A stretch of 50,529 bases of DNA from Halorubrum halophilum. GTDB lineage: Archaea > Halobacteriota > Halobacteria > Halobacteriales > Haloferacaceae. This document shows positions 17,479 through 25,455 of the stretch, one piece after another. A program made the position numbers and the translations under genes. The notes beneath the pieces are model-generated. The model made no database searches and was not told the DNA's origin. It saw only the letters and a list, made by a program, of their open reading frames with translations. The stretch lies in contig NZ_BBJP01000057.1 of assembly GCF_000739595.1 (NCBI RefSeq), positions 1 to 50,529 of the forward strand, given 5' to 3'. Numbering within the stretch: position 1 is the first letter of the stretch; each line of letters begins with the position of its first letter.

Positions 17479-18243
17479 TCACTCCAGCGCGTCCCGCAGC
17501 GCCTTCGCCCCCTGCTCGATCGATGCGATCGGATCTTCGGGATCGTCGTGTTCGTAGACGAGCCACTCGGCATCTGCACGCTGCGCGCTCGCGACGACCG
17601 CGCCGAGGTCCACGTCGCCCTCACCGAGCGCGACCGACTCACCGCGGGCGGCGTCGGCGTCGGCGGCGTGAACGTGGGTGATCCGATCCGCGTGTCGGTC
17701 GATCAGCGCGGCGGGGTCCGACCCGCCCACGAGCGCCCACCCCACGTCGATCTCGAACCCGACGCGGTCATCGGTTCGGTCGATCAGGCGCTCGATCGCG
17801 GGCGCGCCGTCGACCGTCGCGAACTCCTGATCGTGGTTGTGGTACGCGAGGCGAACGTCTTCAGCGCCGAGGGCCGCTGCGAGGCCGTCAAGCCGCGTCG
17901 CGACCGCGTCGACCGCGGCAGCGCTCTCGAAGTGTTCCGGATCGAGCCACGGAACAACGAGGGTGTCGACGCCGAGCCGGTCGTAGAAGTCGACGGTCTC
18001 GTCGAACCCGTCCTCCAACGCCTCGCTCGGAGCGTCTTCCAACGCCTCGATCGGGACGTGCGCGGACGCGGCGTCCAGACCGTTCCGATCGAGGGCGGCG
18101 ATCACCTCCTCGACCGGCGACTCGCGCACCCGGTAGGCGAACTCCACCCCGTCGTAGCCCGCCGCACCCACCCGGTCGAGGAGCTCCGGGAGCGGCGCCT
18201 CGAGCGAGCGCAACGTGTACAGCAGGACCGCGATGTCGAACAT
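17479..18243 (-). CDS. Sugar phosphate isomerase/epimerase (xylose isomerase-like TIM barrel)
   Basis: The 254-residue TIM-barrel protein of the AP_endonuc_2/xylose isomerase-like superfamily probably isomerises or epimerises a sugar or polyol. Visible strands and metal-site regions include VLLYTLRSLEAPLPELLDRV near the N-terminus, GYDGVEFAYRV (Glu), VRLAYHNHDQEFA (His/His), VGFEIDVGWALVGG (Asp) and ITHVHAADA (His). These fit the usual Glu/Asp/His metal site. The start at 18243 (MFDIAVLLYT) gives a normal N-terminal strand; upstream codons add a non-family leader. It is convergent with the helicase and divergent from the TPP enzyme. The substrate is unknown. Confidence 0.88.
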   Translation of the reverse strand: MFDIAVLLYTLRSLEAPLPELLDRVGAAGYDGVEFAYRVRESPVEEVIAALDRNGLDAASAHVPIEALEDAPSEALEDGFDETVDFYDRLGVDTLVVPWLDPEHFESAAAVDAVATRLDGLAAALGAEDVRLAYHNHDQEFATVDGAPAIERLIDRTDDRVGFEIDVGWALVGGSDPAALIDRHADRITHVHAADADAARGESVALGEGDVDLGAVVASAQRADAEWLVYEHDDPEDPIASIEQGAKALRDALE

Positions 18244-18377
18244 ACCCGCCGTCTCTCGCCCAACGACGTATCGGTTCGGGTGTCTCACGGGCTCGGAGAC
18301 AGCGACCTCCTCGGCAACGCCCGCCCCGAATTCCACGCCGTCGAAGGTTTCAACACCCGTGCCGTCGCCCTCGCCGT

Positions 18378-20141
18378 ATGGACACGGACGAGTCCCCAAG
18401 CGGCACGGACCCGGTAGGTACGGAACCGGACGCGGGTGACGCTCCGACCGTCGCCGAGGCGGTCGTCGACTGCATGCTCGACCGCGGGATCGACGTCGCC
18501 TTCGGGATCCCCGGCAAGCAGACCCTCCCGCTGAACCGGGCGCTCGGCGAGCGCGACGCCCGATTCGTCGTCGCGCGCCACGAGACGGCCGTGACCCATC
18601 AGGCGTGGGGGTACGCGGAGACGAGCGATCCCGGAGAGATGGCGGCGTCCATCGTCGTCCCGGGCCCCGGCGACATGAACGCGATGAACGGGCTGAAGAA
18701 CGCCCTGAACGACTGCGTCCCGCTCCTCCACATCGCCGTCGAGACCGAGCGCGAGGTCCGCGGCGGCGACGGCATCCACGAGACGCCCCCCGAGACGTAC
18801 GACGCGGTCGTCAAGGAGAACGTCCTCGTCGACTCGCCTGCCGGCGCGGTTCCCGCCGTCTCCGAGGCGATCCGGGTCGCCCGCGAGCACCCGCAGGGCC
18901 CCGTCCGCGTCGGGATCCCGAAGGACGTGCTCGCGAGCCGGACGCCGCAGCCGGCGGTCGGAGAGCGCGAGCCGGCCGCGCCACCGGAGCCCCCCGCGGA
19001 CGCGGTCGATCGCGCGGCCGACCTGCTCGAAGCGGCCGATGCACCCGTAATTCTCGCGGGCGGCGGCGTCAGGCGCGCGGGCGCGAGCGACTCGCTCCGC
19101 GCGGTCGCCGAGCGCCTCGACGCCCCGGTCGTCACGACGTACAAGGGGAAGGGAACACTGCCCGAGACGCACCCCCTCTCCGCGGGCGTGCTCTGCGGGG
19201 GGTCGAGCGTGGAACTCCGCGATCTCCTCGCCGACGCGGACCGCGGACTCGTCGTCGGCTCCGACCTCGACGCGGTCGCGACCGCCTCGTGGTCGGTGTC
19301 GCTGCCCGAGACGCTGATCCACGTCACGCTCGACGGCGACGACATCGGGTTCGGCTACGAGGCCGATCTCGGCGTCGTCGCGGACGCGGACCGGTTCCTC
19401 CGTGCTCTCGGAGACCGGCTGGGGGAGGAGGAAGAGGAGGCGTCGACGGACGGGTCGGCGGGCTCGGCTTCCCGTCCTGAGTCGCCCGGCGCCGCCCGGA
19501 CCGAGGCGGTCCGCTCCGCGGACCGGGAGCGGTTCGCGGCGGTCGCCGACGAGCGCGCTCCCGACGACCCTCTCAGTTCCGTCGAGGCCCTCCGCGAGGT
19601 CCGTGAGGCGCTTCCGGCAGAGGCCGTCGTCACCGCTGACGCCGGCGGATCCCGGCTGTGGACGCTCGTCTCGTTCCCTGCGGCCGGTCCCTCGCGGTAC
19701 GTGAACCCGGGGTCGTGGGCGACGATGGGGACCGGCCTTCCGTCGGCGATCGGCGCGAAGCTCGCGAACCCCGACCGCGACGCGGTGGCGGTCGTCGGCG
19801 ACGGCGGGCTCATGATGTGTGTTCACGAGCTGCACACACTGGCCGCGGAAGGGATCGACGTGACCGTCGTCGCGTTCAACAACGACGACTACGCGATCAT
19901 CAGCGAGGCGGCCGAGCGCTCGTACGATCTCCCGGCGGGCGCGTACGGCTGGGCGGAGGCGGGACTGGACCTCGTCGCCGTCGCGTCCGGAATGGGGGTC
20001 CGCGCCGAGCGAGTGACCGAACGCGACGCGGTCCGCGAGGCGGTCGCGTCCGCGCTGGACCGTGACGGACCATCCCTGATCGAAGTCGTCACCGATCCGG
20101 ACGAGCCGCAGGCGAGCGAGTGGATGACGCGGGAGCGGTGA
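18378..20141 (+). CDS. Thiamine pyrophosphate-dependent enzyme (acetolactate synthase-like)
   Basis: TPP-dependent decarboxylase/lyase of the acetolactate synthase superfamily, 587 residues. The N-terminal PYR domain has the conserved Glu in FVVARHETAVTHQAWGYAE (Glu at about 69). The middle nucleotide-like domain begins near 200 (VILAGGGVRRAGASDSLRAV). The C-terminal PP domain has the TPP motif GDGGLMM at about 474, followed by NNDDYAI at about 500. A short acidic, Ser/Pro-rich linker at about 350-385 separates the last two domains. There is no adjacent ilvN or ilvC, so this is probably not the main biosynthetic acetolactate synthase; related enzymes act on oxalyl-CoA, benzoylformate or sulfo-compounds. 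It is divergent from the isomerase gene, with about 135 bp between. Confidence 0.88.
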   Translation: MDTDESPSGTDPVGTEPDAGDAPTVAEAVVDCMLDRGIDVAFGIPGKQTLPLNRALGERDARFVVARHETAVTHQAWGYAETSDPGEMAASIVVPGPGDMNAMNGLKNALNDCVPLLHIAVETEREVRGGDGIHETPPETYDAVVKENVLVDSPAGAVPAVSEAIRVAREHPQGPVRVGIPKDVLASRTPQPAVGEREPAAPPEPPADAVDRAADLLEAADAPVILAGGGVRRAGASDSLRAVAERLDAPVVTTYKGKGTLPETHPLSAGVLCGGSSVELRDLLADADRGLVVGSDLDAVATASWSVSLPETLIHVTLDGDDIGFGYEADLGVVADADRFLRALGDRLGEEEEEASTDGSAGSASRPESPGAARTEAVRSADRERFAAVADERAPDDPLSSVEALREVREALPAEAVVTADAGGSRLWTLVSFPAAGPSRYVNPGSWATMGTGLPSAIGAKLANPDRDAVAVVGDGGLMMCVHELHTLAAEGIDVTVVAFNNDDYAIISEAAERSYDLPAGAYGWAEAGLDLVAVASGMGVRAERVTERDAVREAVASALDRDGPSLIEVVTDPDEPQASEWMTRER

Positions 20142-20208
20142 GTCCGATCGCGCGGCTCCGTATCGGCTGCGCTTCATCTCACCGGCGGCGTTTCAGGTAT
20201 CTGAAGCG

Positions 20209-20217
20209 AGATATATG
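20209..20217 (+). promoter_or_regulatory. TATA box for the membrane protein at 20241
   Basis: AGATATATG is centred about 28 bp before the ATG at 20241, fitting a leaderless or near-leaderless start. Confidence 0.6.
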
Positions 20218-20240
20218 CCGGTAGGAGCGCAATTTCGACC

Positions 20241-20681
20241 ATGCGTAACCCTTGGATCCACGACGACGTGCCGGCGGACGCCGGTTCCGGGTACGACGGC
20301 CACGTGCGCCTCCTCTCGACGCTCGTCTGGGGCGCGCTCGCCGTCGTTGTCGGCGGATTCGTGCTCCTCTCGGGAACGGGGATCGTGGATCCGGGGATCG
20401 GTGAATCGGCCGCGTCGGTCGTCACGTACGTGGTCGCCGCGCTGGCCGCGGTGCTGCTGCTTCCGTTGCTCCTGCGACTGCTCCTCATCTCGCGGCTCCT
20501 GGCGACGATCGCGTTTCTCGGGAGCGGCTGGGTCCTCGGCCGGTTCATGTGGGCCCGGGAGTCGGATCGGATCGAGCGGTTCCTGACCGACAGTGAACGT
20601 CTCGGGGTGGGAGCGGAATCGGTCGATCAGTTGCTCGAACTGCTCGACGTGCTTCTCGCCGCGTTCGCGGCGGCTCCGTGA
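20241..20681 (+). CDS. Small two- to three-helix membrane protein, unknown function
   Basis: The 146-residue protein has two strongly hydrophobic segments, about 28-50 (STLVWGALAVVVGGFVLLSG) and 62-85 (VVTYVVAALAAVLLLPLLLR), and a possible third at about 88-108. A charged C-terminal region follows (ARESDRIERFLTDSERLGVG) with a final amphipathic helix. I do not recognise the family. Its TATA box supports the start at 20241. It lies between the TPP enzyme and the Gfo/Idh/MocA gene on the same strand, but each has its own promoter. Confidence 0.75.
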   Translation: MRNPWIHDDVPADAGSGYDGHVRLLSTLVWGALAVVVGGFVLLSGTGIVDPGIGESAASVVTYVVAALAAVLLLPLLLRLLLISRLLATIAFLGSGWVLGRFMWARESDRIERFLTDSERLGVGAESVDQLLELLDVLLAAFAAAP

Positions 20682-20768
20682 CGCGCTTCCGGATCCCGCG
20701 TTTTCGGTTGCCCCCCCTACCCCCATCTGGAGCGTGAATGTTAACAATACTCGTTGTGAATTCGACCC

Positions 20769-21839
20769 ATGACTCACGCGAACGACGTGGCCGTCGGCAT
20801 CGTTGGTCTCGGCGGGATCGGACACCACCACGCGACGAAGCTGACCGAGCGCGGCGCGAACCTCGTCGGTGGGATGGACATTGACGCGGACGCGCGTCAG
20901 CGGTTCCACGAGGAGTTCGACGTTCACGCCTACGAGAGCGAAGAAGAACTCTACGGGGACTGCGACGCCGTCCTGATTACGACGCCGAACCGGTTCCACG
21001 AGGAGTACGCGGTCTCGGCGCTCGACGCGGGACTCGACGTGCTCCTGGAGAAACCGCTGGCGCACACGGTCGAGAGCGCGGAACGCATCGCCGAGGCCGC
21101 TCGCGCCGCCGAGGGGTTCTGCATGGTCGGATTCAACAACCGCTTCGCGGAGCCGGTACAGGTGCTGAAAAGGTACCAAGAAGAAGGCCGATTCGGTGAA
21201 ACCACCCACGTTGAGGCCAACTACGTCCGCCGTCGCGGCGTTCCCGGTCGCGGCTCGTGGTTCACGTCCGAGAACGTCGCCGGCGGCGGCGCGCTCATCG
21301 ACATCGGCGTCCACGCGATCGACCTCGCGCTCTACTTCCTCGACCACCCCGAGGTCGTCGAGGTGTCCGGCGAGACGCGCTCGGAGTTCGGCGGCCGCGA
21401 CGACTACGCGTTCGTCCACATGTGGGGCGACGACGACGGTCCCGAGGGGTTCGACGTCGACGACTCCGCGTCGGCGTTCATCCGCGACGCCGACGGCAAC
21501 ACCGTCTCGCTGGAGGTCGCGTGGGCGACGAACCGCCCGACCAACGACGAGTTCGTGATCCGGGGCACGGAGGCGGGCGCGACGTTCGACCGCGGGAGCG
21601 ACGAGCTCACGATCCACGAGGCGACCGCCTCCGACGGCGACCACCACCACTTCTCCGACGCCGAGATCGAGACGCGAGCGGGCGACAGCCACGCCGCCGA
21701 GCAGGCGACGTTCCTCGACGCGGTCGCCTCCGGCGAGGCGCCAGCCATCAACACGATCGAGGAGGCGCTGTCCGTCCAGCGCGTGATCGACGCGATCTAC
21801 CGGTCTTCGGAGCGCGGCGAGGCCGTTCGGCTGGACTGA
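20769..21839 (+). CDS. Gfo/Idh/MocA-family NAD(P)-dependent oxidoreductase
   Basis: Sugar or polyol dehydrogenase of the glucose-fructose oxidoreductase family, 356 residues. The N-terminal Rossmann fold has GIVGLGGIGHHHATKL at about 12-27 and the family motif EKPLAHTVESAERI with the catalytic-region Lys at about 98. The C-terminal domain carries GGALIDIGVHAIDLALYFL at about 176-194 with the conserved Asp/His pair. A TATA-like TTAACAAT is centred about 26 bp before the ATG. The substrate cannot be read from the sequence; neighbours do not form a clear sugar pathway. The isomerase at 17479 is of a kind often paired with such dehydrogenases but is not adjacent. Confidence 0.92.
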   Translation: MTHANDVAVGIVGLGGIGHHHATKLTERGANLVGGMDIDADARQRFHEEFDVHAYESEEELYGDCDAVLITTPNRFHEEYAVSALDAGLDVLLEKPLAHTVESAERIAEAARAAEGFCMVGFNNRFAEPVQVLKRYQEEGRFGETTHVEANYVRRRGVPGRGSWFTSENVAGGGALIDIGVHAIDLALYFLDHPEVVEVSGETRSEFGGRDDYAFVHMWGDDDGPEGFDVDDSASAFIRDADGNTVSLEVAWATNRPTNDEFVIRGTEAGATFDRGSDELTIHEATASDGDHHHFSDAEIETRAGDSHAAEQATFLDAVASGEAPAINTIEEALSVQRVIDAIYRSSERGEAVRLD

Positions 21840-21929
21840 TCGGTCCGCGGCGAAACGGTCTGGGCGGTCCGAGCGTTCGCCCGCTATCCGAACCTATTCG
21901 GTCCTGCGGTCCGTTCTCGAAGCCAACCC

Positions 21930-23132
21930 GTGACCCGCGACGCCGGCCCGACACCGCCCTCCGAACGCATCGTCAGCCTCGACGCGCTCCGGGGGCTCGC
22001 CCTGCTCGGCATCCTCCTGATCAACGTCTGGTCGTTCTCGATGCCCGAGCAGACGCTCCTGAACCCGAACGTCTACGGCGACTTCACGGGCGCGAACTAC
22101 TGGGCGTGGGCCGTCAGCCACGTGTTCGGACAGAACAAGTTCATCACCCTGTTCTCGGCGCTGTTCGGCGCGGGGATCCTGCTGTTCGTCGACAGCAAGA
22201 AGGAGAAGGGACAAGACGCGGTGCGGCTCCACTACCGGCGGACCGCGATCCTCATCGCGATCGGCCTCATGCACGCGTACCTGCTGTGGTACGGCGACAT
22301 CCTCGTCGCGTACGGGCTGACCGCGCTGGTGGTCGTCGCGTTCCGGAACCTCGAAGCCCGACAGCTCGCCGGACTGAGCGCCGTCTTCCTGCTGTTCCTC
22401 CCCGTGACGGAGCTCCTCGCCGCGGTCAGCCTCGGCGGCGACGCGATCGCTTCCCAGTGGGCGCCGTCGGAGGCCGCGATCCGCCAGCAGGTCGCGGCGT
22501 ACCGCGGCGGGTGGGTCGAACAGCTCGATCACCGCGTCTCCTCGTCAATCGGTCGGCAGACGACCGGCTACATCGGCGGGAGCTTCTGGCAGGTCGGCGG
22601 CACCATGCTCCTCGGCATGGCGCTGTACCGCTGGGGCGTGTTGACCGGCGAGCGGTCGGCGGCCCTGTACCGCCGGCTCGTCGCGCTCGGCGTCGTCGGC
22701 CTCGCGATCACCGTCGCCGGCGTCGTCTACATCGAGGCCAACGACTGGAGCGCCGGCGCCGCGCTGTACTGGCGACAGTTCATCTACGTCGGCAGCTTCC
22801 CGCTCGCCGGCGGCTACCTCGGGCTCGTGATGTTGTACGCCCGTCGGCGACCGGACGGCCCCGTGACTCGCGGACTCGCCGCGGTCGGCCGGACCGCGTT
22901 CACGAACTACCTGCTCCAGACGGCCATCGCCACCACCGTCTTCTACGGGCACGGCCTCGGGCTGTTCGGTTCCGTCAGCCGCGTCGAACAGCTCGGGTTC
23001 GTCGTCGCCGTCTGGGCGGTGCAGATCGTCCTGTCGGTGCTGTGGCTGCGGCGCTTCCGGTTCGGTCCCGTCGAGTGGGTGTGGCGGACGCTCACGTACG
23101 GGGAGACACAGCCGATGCGAAATCCGGAATGA
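21930..23132 (+). CDS. DUF418 domain-containing multi-pass membrane protein
   Basis: The 400-residue membrane protein of the DUF418 (YeiB-like) family has no known function. The N-terminus carries the family start SERIVSLDALRGLALLGILL, also found in related heparan-N-acetyltransferase-like acyltransferase membrane proteins. About ten hydrophobic segments follow. The DUF418 core lies in the second half: YRWGVLTGERSAALYRRLVA, then TRGLAAVGRTAFTNYLLQTA, with the conserved R-x-A-FTNYL motif. The start is GTG at 21930 (MTRDAGPTPPSERIV). It lies 90 bp after the oxidoreductase gene on the same strand. Confidence 0.9.
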   Translation: MTRDAGPTPPSERIVSLDALRGLALLGILLINVWSFSMPEQTLLNPNVYGDFTGANYWAWAVSHVFGQNKFITLFSALFGAGILLFVDSKKEKGQDAVRLHYRRTAILIAIGLMHAYLLWYGDILVAYGLTALVVVAFRNLEARQLAGLSAVFLLFLPVTELLAAVSLGGDAIASQWAPSEAAIRQQVAAYRGGWVEQLDHRVSSSIGRQTTGYIGGSFWQVGGTMLLGMALYRWGVLTGERSAALYRRLVALGVVGLAITVAGVVYIEANDWSAGAALYWRQFIYVGSFPLAGGYLGLVMLYARRRPDGPVTRGLAAVGRTAFTNYLLQTAIATTVFYGHGLGLFGSVSRVEQLGFVVAVWAVQIVLSVLWLRRFRFGPVEWVWRTLTYGETQPMRNPE

Positions 23133-23202
23133 GTGGACTGCGGACGTGTTGACGGATTCGATCGGAACTCTGTCATTGCTTTCCGGCGAACCTCAGTCAG
23201 TC

Positions 23203-23560
23203 GTTTATAAATGGTTGCTGTGAGCGAGGCGGTAAAGACCTCCAAAGCCCCAGCCGTGAGGACGGCGCACGCTCGCTGTCGTTCGAAAGGCGCTTCGCGC
23301 CTTTCGTGATGACGAGACGCCTCCGGCGTCTCGAACCACGCGCTTCGGTCGCTCGCGTTGCTCGCTCCCTCCAGTGCTTACGTCGCCTGCGCCGTCCTCA
23401 CGGCTGCCCCTTTGAGTCCCACCCAACTGCAACCGTCCCGCACCTCACACCTCCCCAGCCTCGTCGGTCGCCCGTCGCTTCGCTCGGGCGACCGACTCCC
23501 TCGCGCGTGCTCCTCGCGCCCGTTGGGCGCTCGGAGGCGCGCGCCACCGCACCTCGTTTA
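23203..23560. repeat. Hairpin-rich intergenic element between DUF418 and FAH genes
   Basis: A gene-free 440-bp stretch that begins with a TATA-like CGTTTATAAATGG at about 23202-23214. It contains a perfect 19-bp inverted repeat (23251-23269 with 23388-23406, CAGCCGTGAGGACGGCGCA and its complement), a 10-bp hairpin at 23284-23306, a 9-bp hairpin at 23313-23333, and a 12-bp hairpin at 23463-23496 (GTCGGTCGCCCG). It ends before a TTTAAAAG near 23559, which probably serves neither neighbour. I recall similar GACTCAAAGGGGCAGCCG-type sequences scattered in Halorubrum genomes. It could be a repeat family, a MITE-like element or a structured RNA gene. Confidence 0.55.
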
Positions 23561-23573
23561 AAAGTGTTCGCGG

Positions 23574-24293
23574 TTACTCTCCGTCGACGACCGTGTTCGA
23601 CAGCGTCCCGACGCCCTCGTAAGTGATCTCGACGCGCTCGCCGGGCTCGACGAGCCCCGGATTCGCCGGGCTCCCGAAGGCGATGCAGTCGCCGGGCTCG
23701 AAGGTGAACCGCTTCGAGAGGTACGAGACGATCTCGTGCGGCCCGAACAGCATCAGCTCGGTGTTGGCGTCCTGCCGCTGTTCCCCGCCGACGGTCGTCG
23801 AGATGTCGAGGTTCCTCGGGTCCACGTCGGTCTCGATCCACGGCCCGAGCGGGGCGGATCCGTCGAACGCCTTGCGCGCGGTCCGGCCCTGCTGGTCCAA
23901 GGCGTCCACGTCGTTCAGGATCGTGTACCCGCGGACGACCTCCGGTACGTCCTCGGGGTCCACGTCGCGGCACCGCTCGTCGATGACGGCGACCAATTCG
24001 CCCGCGTAGGTCAGCTCGTCGGTCCACTCGGGGTACCGAATCGGCTCGCCGTGCGCGAGCAGACTCGCGGGGGGTTTGATGAAGAAGTCCGGCTCCTCGG
24101 GCCGTTCGTACTCCATCTGGTCGAGCGTCTCCGCGTAGTTCCGGCCGACGCAGTAGAGCGCGCTCGGGTCGCAGGGCGGGAGGAGGCGACCGTCGCGGCC
24201 GACCTCGTACCGGCCGTCGTCGGCCACCACGGTTCCGTCCTCGTAGCGCCCCGAAACCGGTCCGTCCGGCGTGAGCAGACGAGCGAGTCGCAT
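23574..24293 (-). CDS. Fumarylacetoacetate hydrolase (FAH) family protein
   Basis: The 239-residue protein of the FAH fold has members that hydrolyse or decarboxylate 2-keto acids with a Mg2+ site. The family core is visible: YCVGRNYAETLDQMEYERPE at about 56-75, FFIKPPASLLAHGEPI at about 79-94, GYTILNDVDALDQQ at about 134-147 and GDCIAFGSPANPGLVEPGER near the end. The metal site normally has an E-x-E pair; here the stretch reads TYAGELVAVI, so the first Glu is Ala while the second and the later Asp are kept. The start MRLARLLTPDGPVSGRYEDG at 24293 is typical of the family. Its own function is not clear. Confidence 0.88.
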   Translation of the reverse strand: MRLARLLTPDGPVSGRYEDGTVVADDGRYEVGRDGRLLPPCDPSALYCVGRNYAETLDQMEYERPEEPDFFIKPPASLLAHGEPIRYPEWTDELTYAGELVAVIDERCRDVDPEDVPEVVRGYTILNDVDALDQQGRTARKAFDGSAPLGPWIETDVDPRNLDISTTVGGEQRQDANTELMLFGPHEIVSYLSKRFTFEPGDCIAFGSPANPGLVEPGERVEITYEGVGTLSNTVVDGE

Positions 24294-24347
24294 GCCGGCA
24301 CGTCTTCGCGGGGCGACGAAAAGGCGTCGGTGGCCGCAACCAGGCGG

Positions 24348-24785
24348 TCACTCCTCGTCGCGGTTCCCCGGGTCACCGGGGACGCCGATCACGACCCCGG
24401 ACCGTATCTCCAGCGCCGTCTCGAACTCCGCCCGTCGGTCACCGTCGCCGGCGCGCTCGACCGCGGCCTCGTGGGCCCGGGCGACCGCGTCGCGCTCGCG
24501 GTCCGAGAGGTCGAGCCGGTCGGCGACTCCCCCCCAGTGGTCGGGTTCGACGAGGAACGTCTCGCGCTCCGGCTCCGCCGCGACCCGTTCGTATCGCCGA
24601 CGGTACTCGTCGATCCGCGGCCCGAGGTCGTCCTGCACCCGCGCGAGTAGTTCGGGGAGCCGCTCGGCGGGGACGCTCGCGAGCGCGGCCGTCTTCACGA
24701 GGGCCGTCCCCTCGATCGGATACGGGCCGGGCGACCGGGAGTCGCTGTCGGGGGAGTTGCCGTCGGGAGCGTCGCCGTCGGACAT
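24348..24785 (-). CDS. Hypothetical acidic protein downstream of the SAMP3 cluster
   Basis: The 145-residue, strongly acidic, largely helical protein has no domain I recognise. The N-terminal 25 residues are low complexity (Ser/Pro/Asp). The rest is rich in Glu/Arg helices: ALVKTAALASVPAERLPELL, then FLVEPDHWGGVADRLDLSDR, then ALEIRSGVVIGVPGDPGNRD. The ATG at 24785 overlaps the stop codon of the upstream gene, so it is very probably translated as the third gene of the same operon as samp3. A GTG immediately before it could be an alternative start. Confidence 0.7.
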   Translation of the reverse strand: MSDGDAPDGNSPDSDSRSPGPYPIEGTALVKTAALASVPAERLPELLARVQDDLGPRIDEYRRRYERVAAEPERETFLVEPDHWGGVADRLDLSDRERDAVARAHEAAVERAGDGDRRAEFETALEIRSGVVIGVPGDPGNRDEE

Positions 24786-25117
24786 CACCCGCCCGCGCGC
24801 ATCGCTTTCTGTTTGTACTTCGGGAGCAGCTCGTCGAGGGCCTCGGGGTCACCGACGAACTCCGCGGTCACCTCCGTGATACGTATCGAGGCCGCGGCTG
24901 TCACCTTCTCGGCGCTGAGCGCGACGCGCCACCCGTCGCCGTCGACGCGAGTCGCCTCCGCCGGGTCGTCCGTCCCCACGAGCCGCCCGCCGAGATTGAC
25001 GAGGTAGTGGGCGGCGAGTCGCCGTGAGATTCCGCGGTAGGCGATCGTCTTGCGCGTCCATCCCTCTTCCGTCGGCGGGAGAGTCTCCGTGTCCGAATCG
25101 GCGTTCGAATCGGTCAT
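24785..25117 (-). CDS. SAMP3-linked protein ending in Gly-Gly, possibly MoaD-related
   Basis: The 110-residue protein overlaps samp3 by four bases (ATGA) and is followed by an overlapping third gene, so the three are almost certainly cotranscribed. After a low-complexity N-terminus it contains TRKTIAYRGISRRLAAHYLV, GDGWRVALSAEKVTAA, SIRITEVTAEFVGDPEALDE and LLPKYKQKAMRAGG. The C-terminus is exactly Gly-Gly, as in ubiquitin-like carriers. I suspect it matches the C-terminal domain of Thermus MoaD-related proteins (I recall the label DUF1952), split off as a separate gene here. That assignment is tentative. A role with tungsten or molybdenum cofactor, or as an accessory to SAMP3, is plausible. 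Confidence 0.7.
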   Translation of the reverse strand: MTDSNADSDTETLPPTEEGWTRKTIAYRGISRRLAAHYLVNLGGRLVGTDDPAEATRVDGDGWRVALSAEKVTAAASIRITEVTAEFVGDPEALDELLPKYKQKAMRAGG

Positions 25118-25395
25118 GCTCCGCCCGCCACCGGCGGAAACACCGAGACTCGGTCGCCGTCGTCGAGGGAGGTGTCGAGCCCGTTGAGGTGAAGCACCTC
25201 GCGGCCGTTCTTCAGCACGTTGATCTGCGGGGCGAGGTCGCCGTCGACGATCAGGCGGCCGTTCATCCCCTCGTACTCCGCCTCCAACTCTCGCAACACG
25301 TCGCCGACGGTCGAGCCGTCGGCGAACTCCGCCTCGACGACTTTCCCGCCGGCGGCCTCGCGGAACGTCGCGAAGAACCGCAGTTCGAGCTCCAT
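25114..25395 (-). CDS. samp3: Ubiquitin-like small archaeal modifier protein, SAMP3-type
   Basis: Beta-grasp sulfur carrier/protein modifier of the MoaD-ThiS-SAMP family. The N-terminal MELELRFFATFREAAG and the middle INVLKNGREVLHLNGLDTSL closely resemble Haloferax volcanii SAMP3 as I remember it. SAMPs act through a C-terminal diglycine that is adenylated by the E1-like UbaA. This copy ends FPPVAGGA: one extra Ala follows the Gly-Gly, because the frame shares GGA GCA TGA with the next gene's ATGA start. If translated as written, the tail would have to be trimmed before activation. 93 residues, normal length. First gene of a tight three-gene cluster. Confidence 0.88.
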   Translation of the reverse strand: MELELRFFATFREAAGGKVVEAEFADGSTVGDVLRELEAEYEGMNGRLIVDGDLAPQINVLKNGREVLHLNGLDTSLDDGDRVSVFPPVAGGA

Positions 25396-25455
25396 ACGGG
25401 TACATCGGGCCGCGGCGGCTTAAAAACGGGCGACATCGGGGACCCCCGGCGGCGC

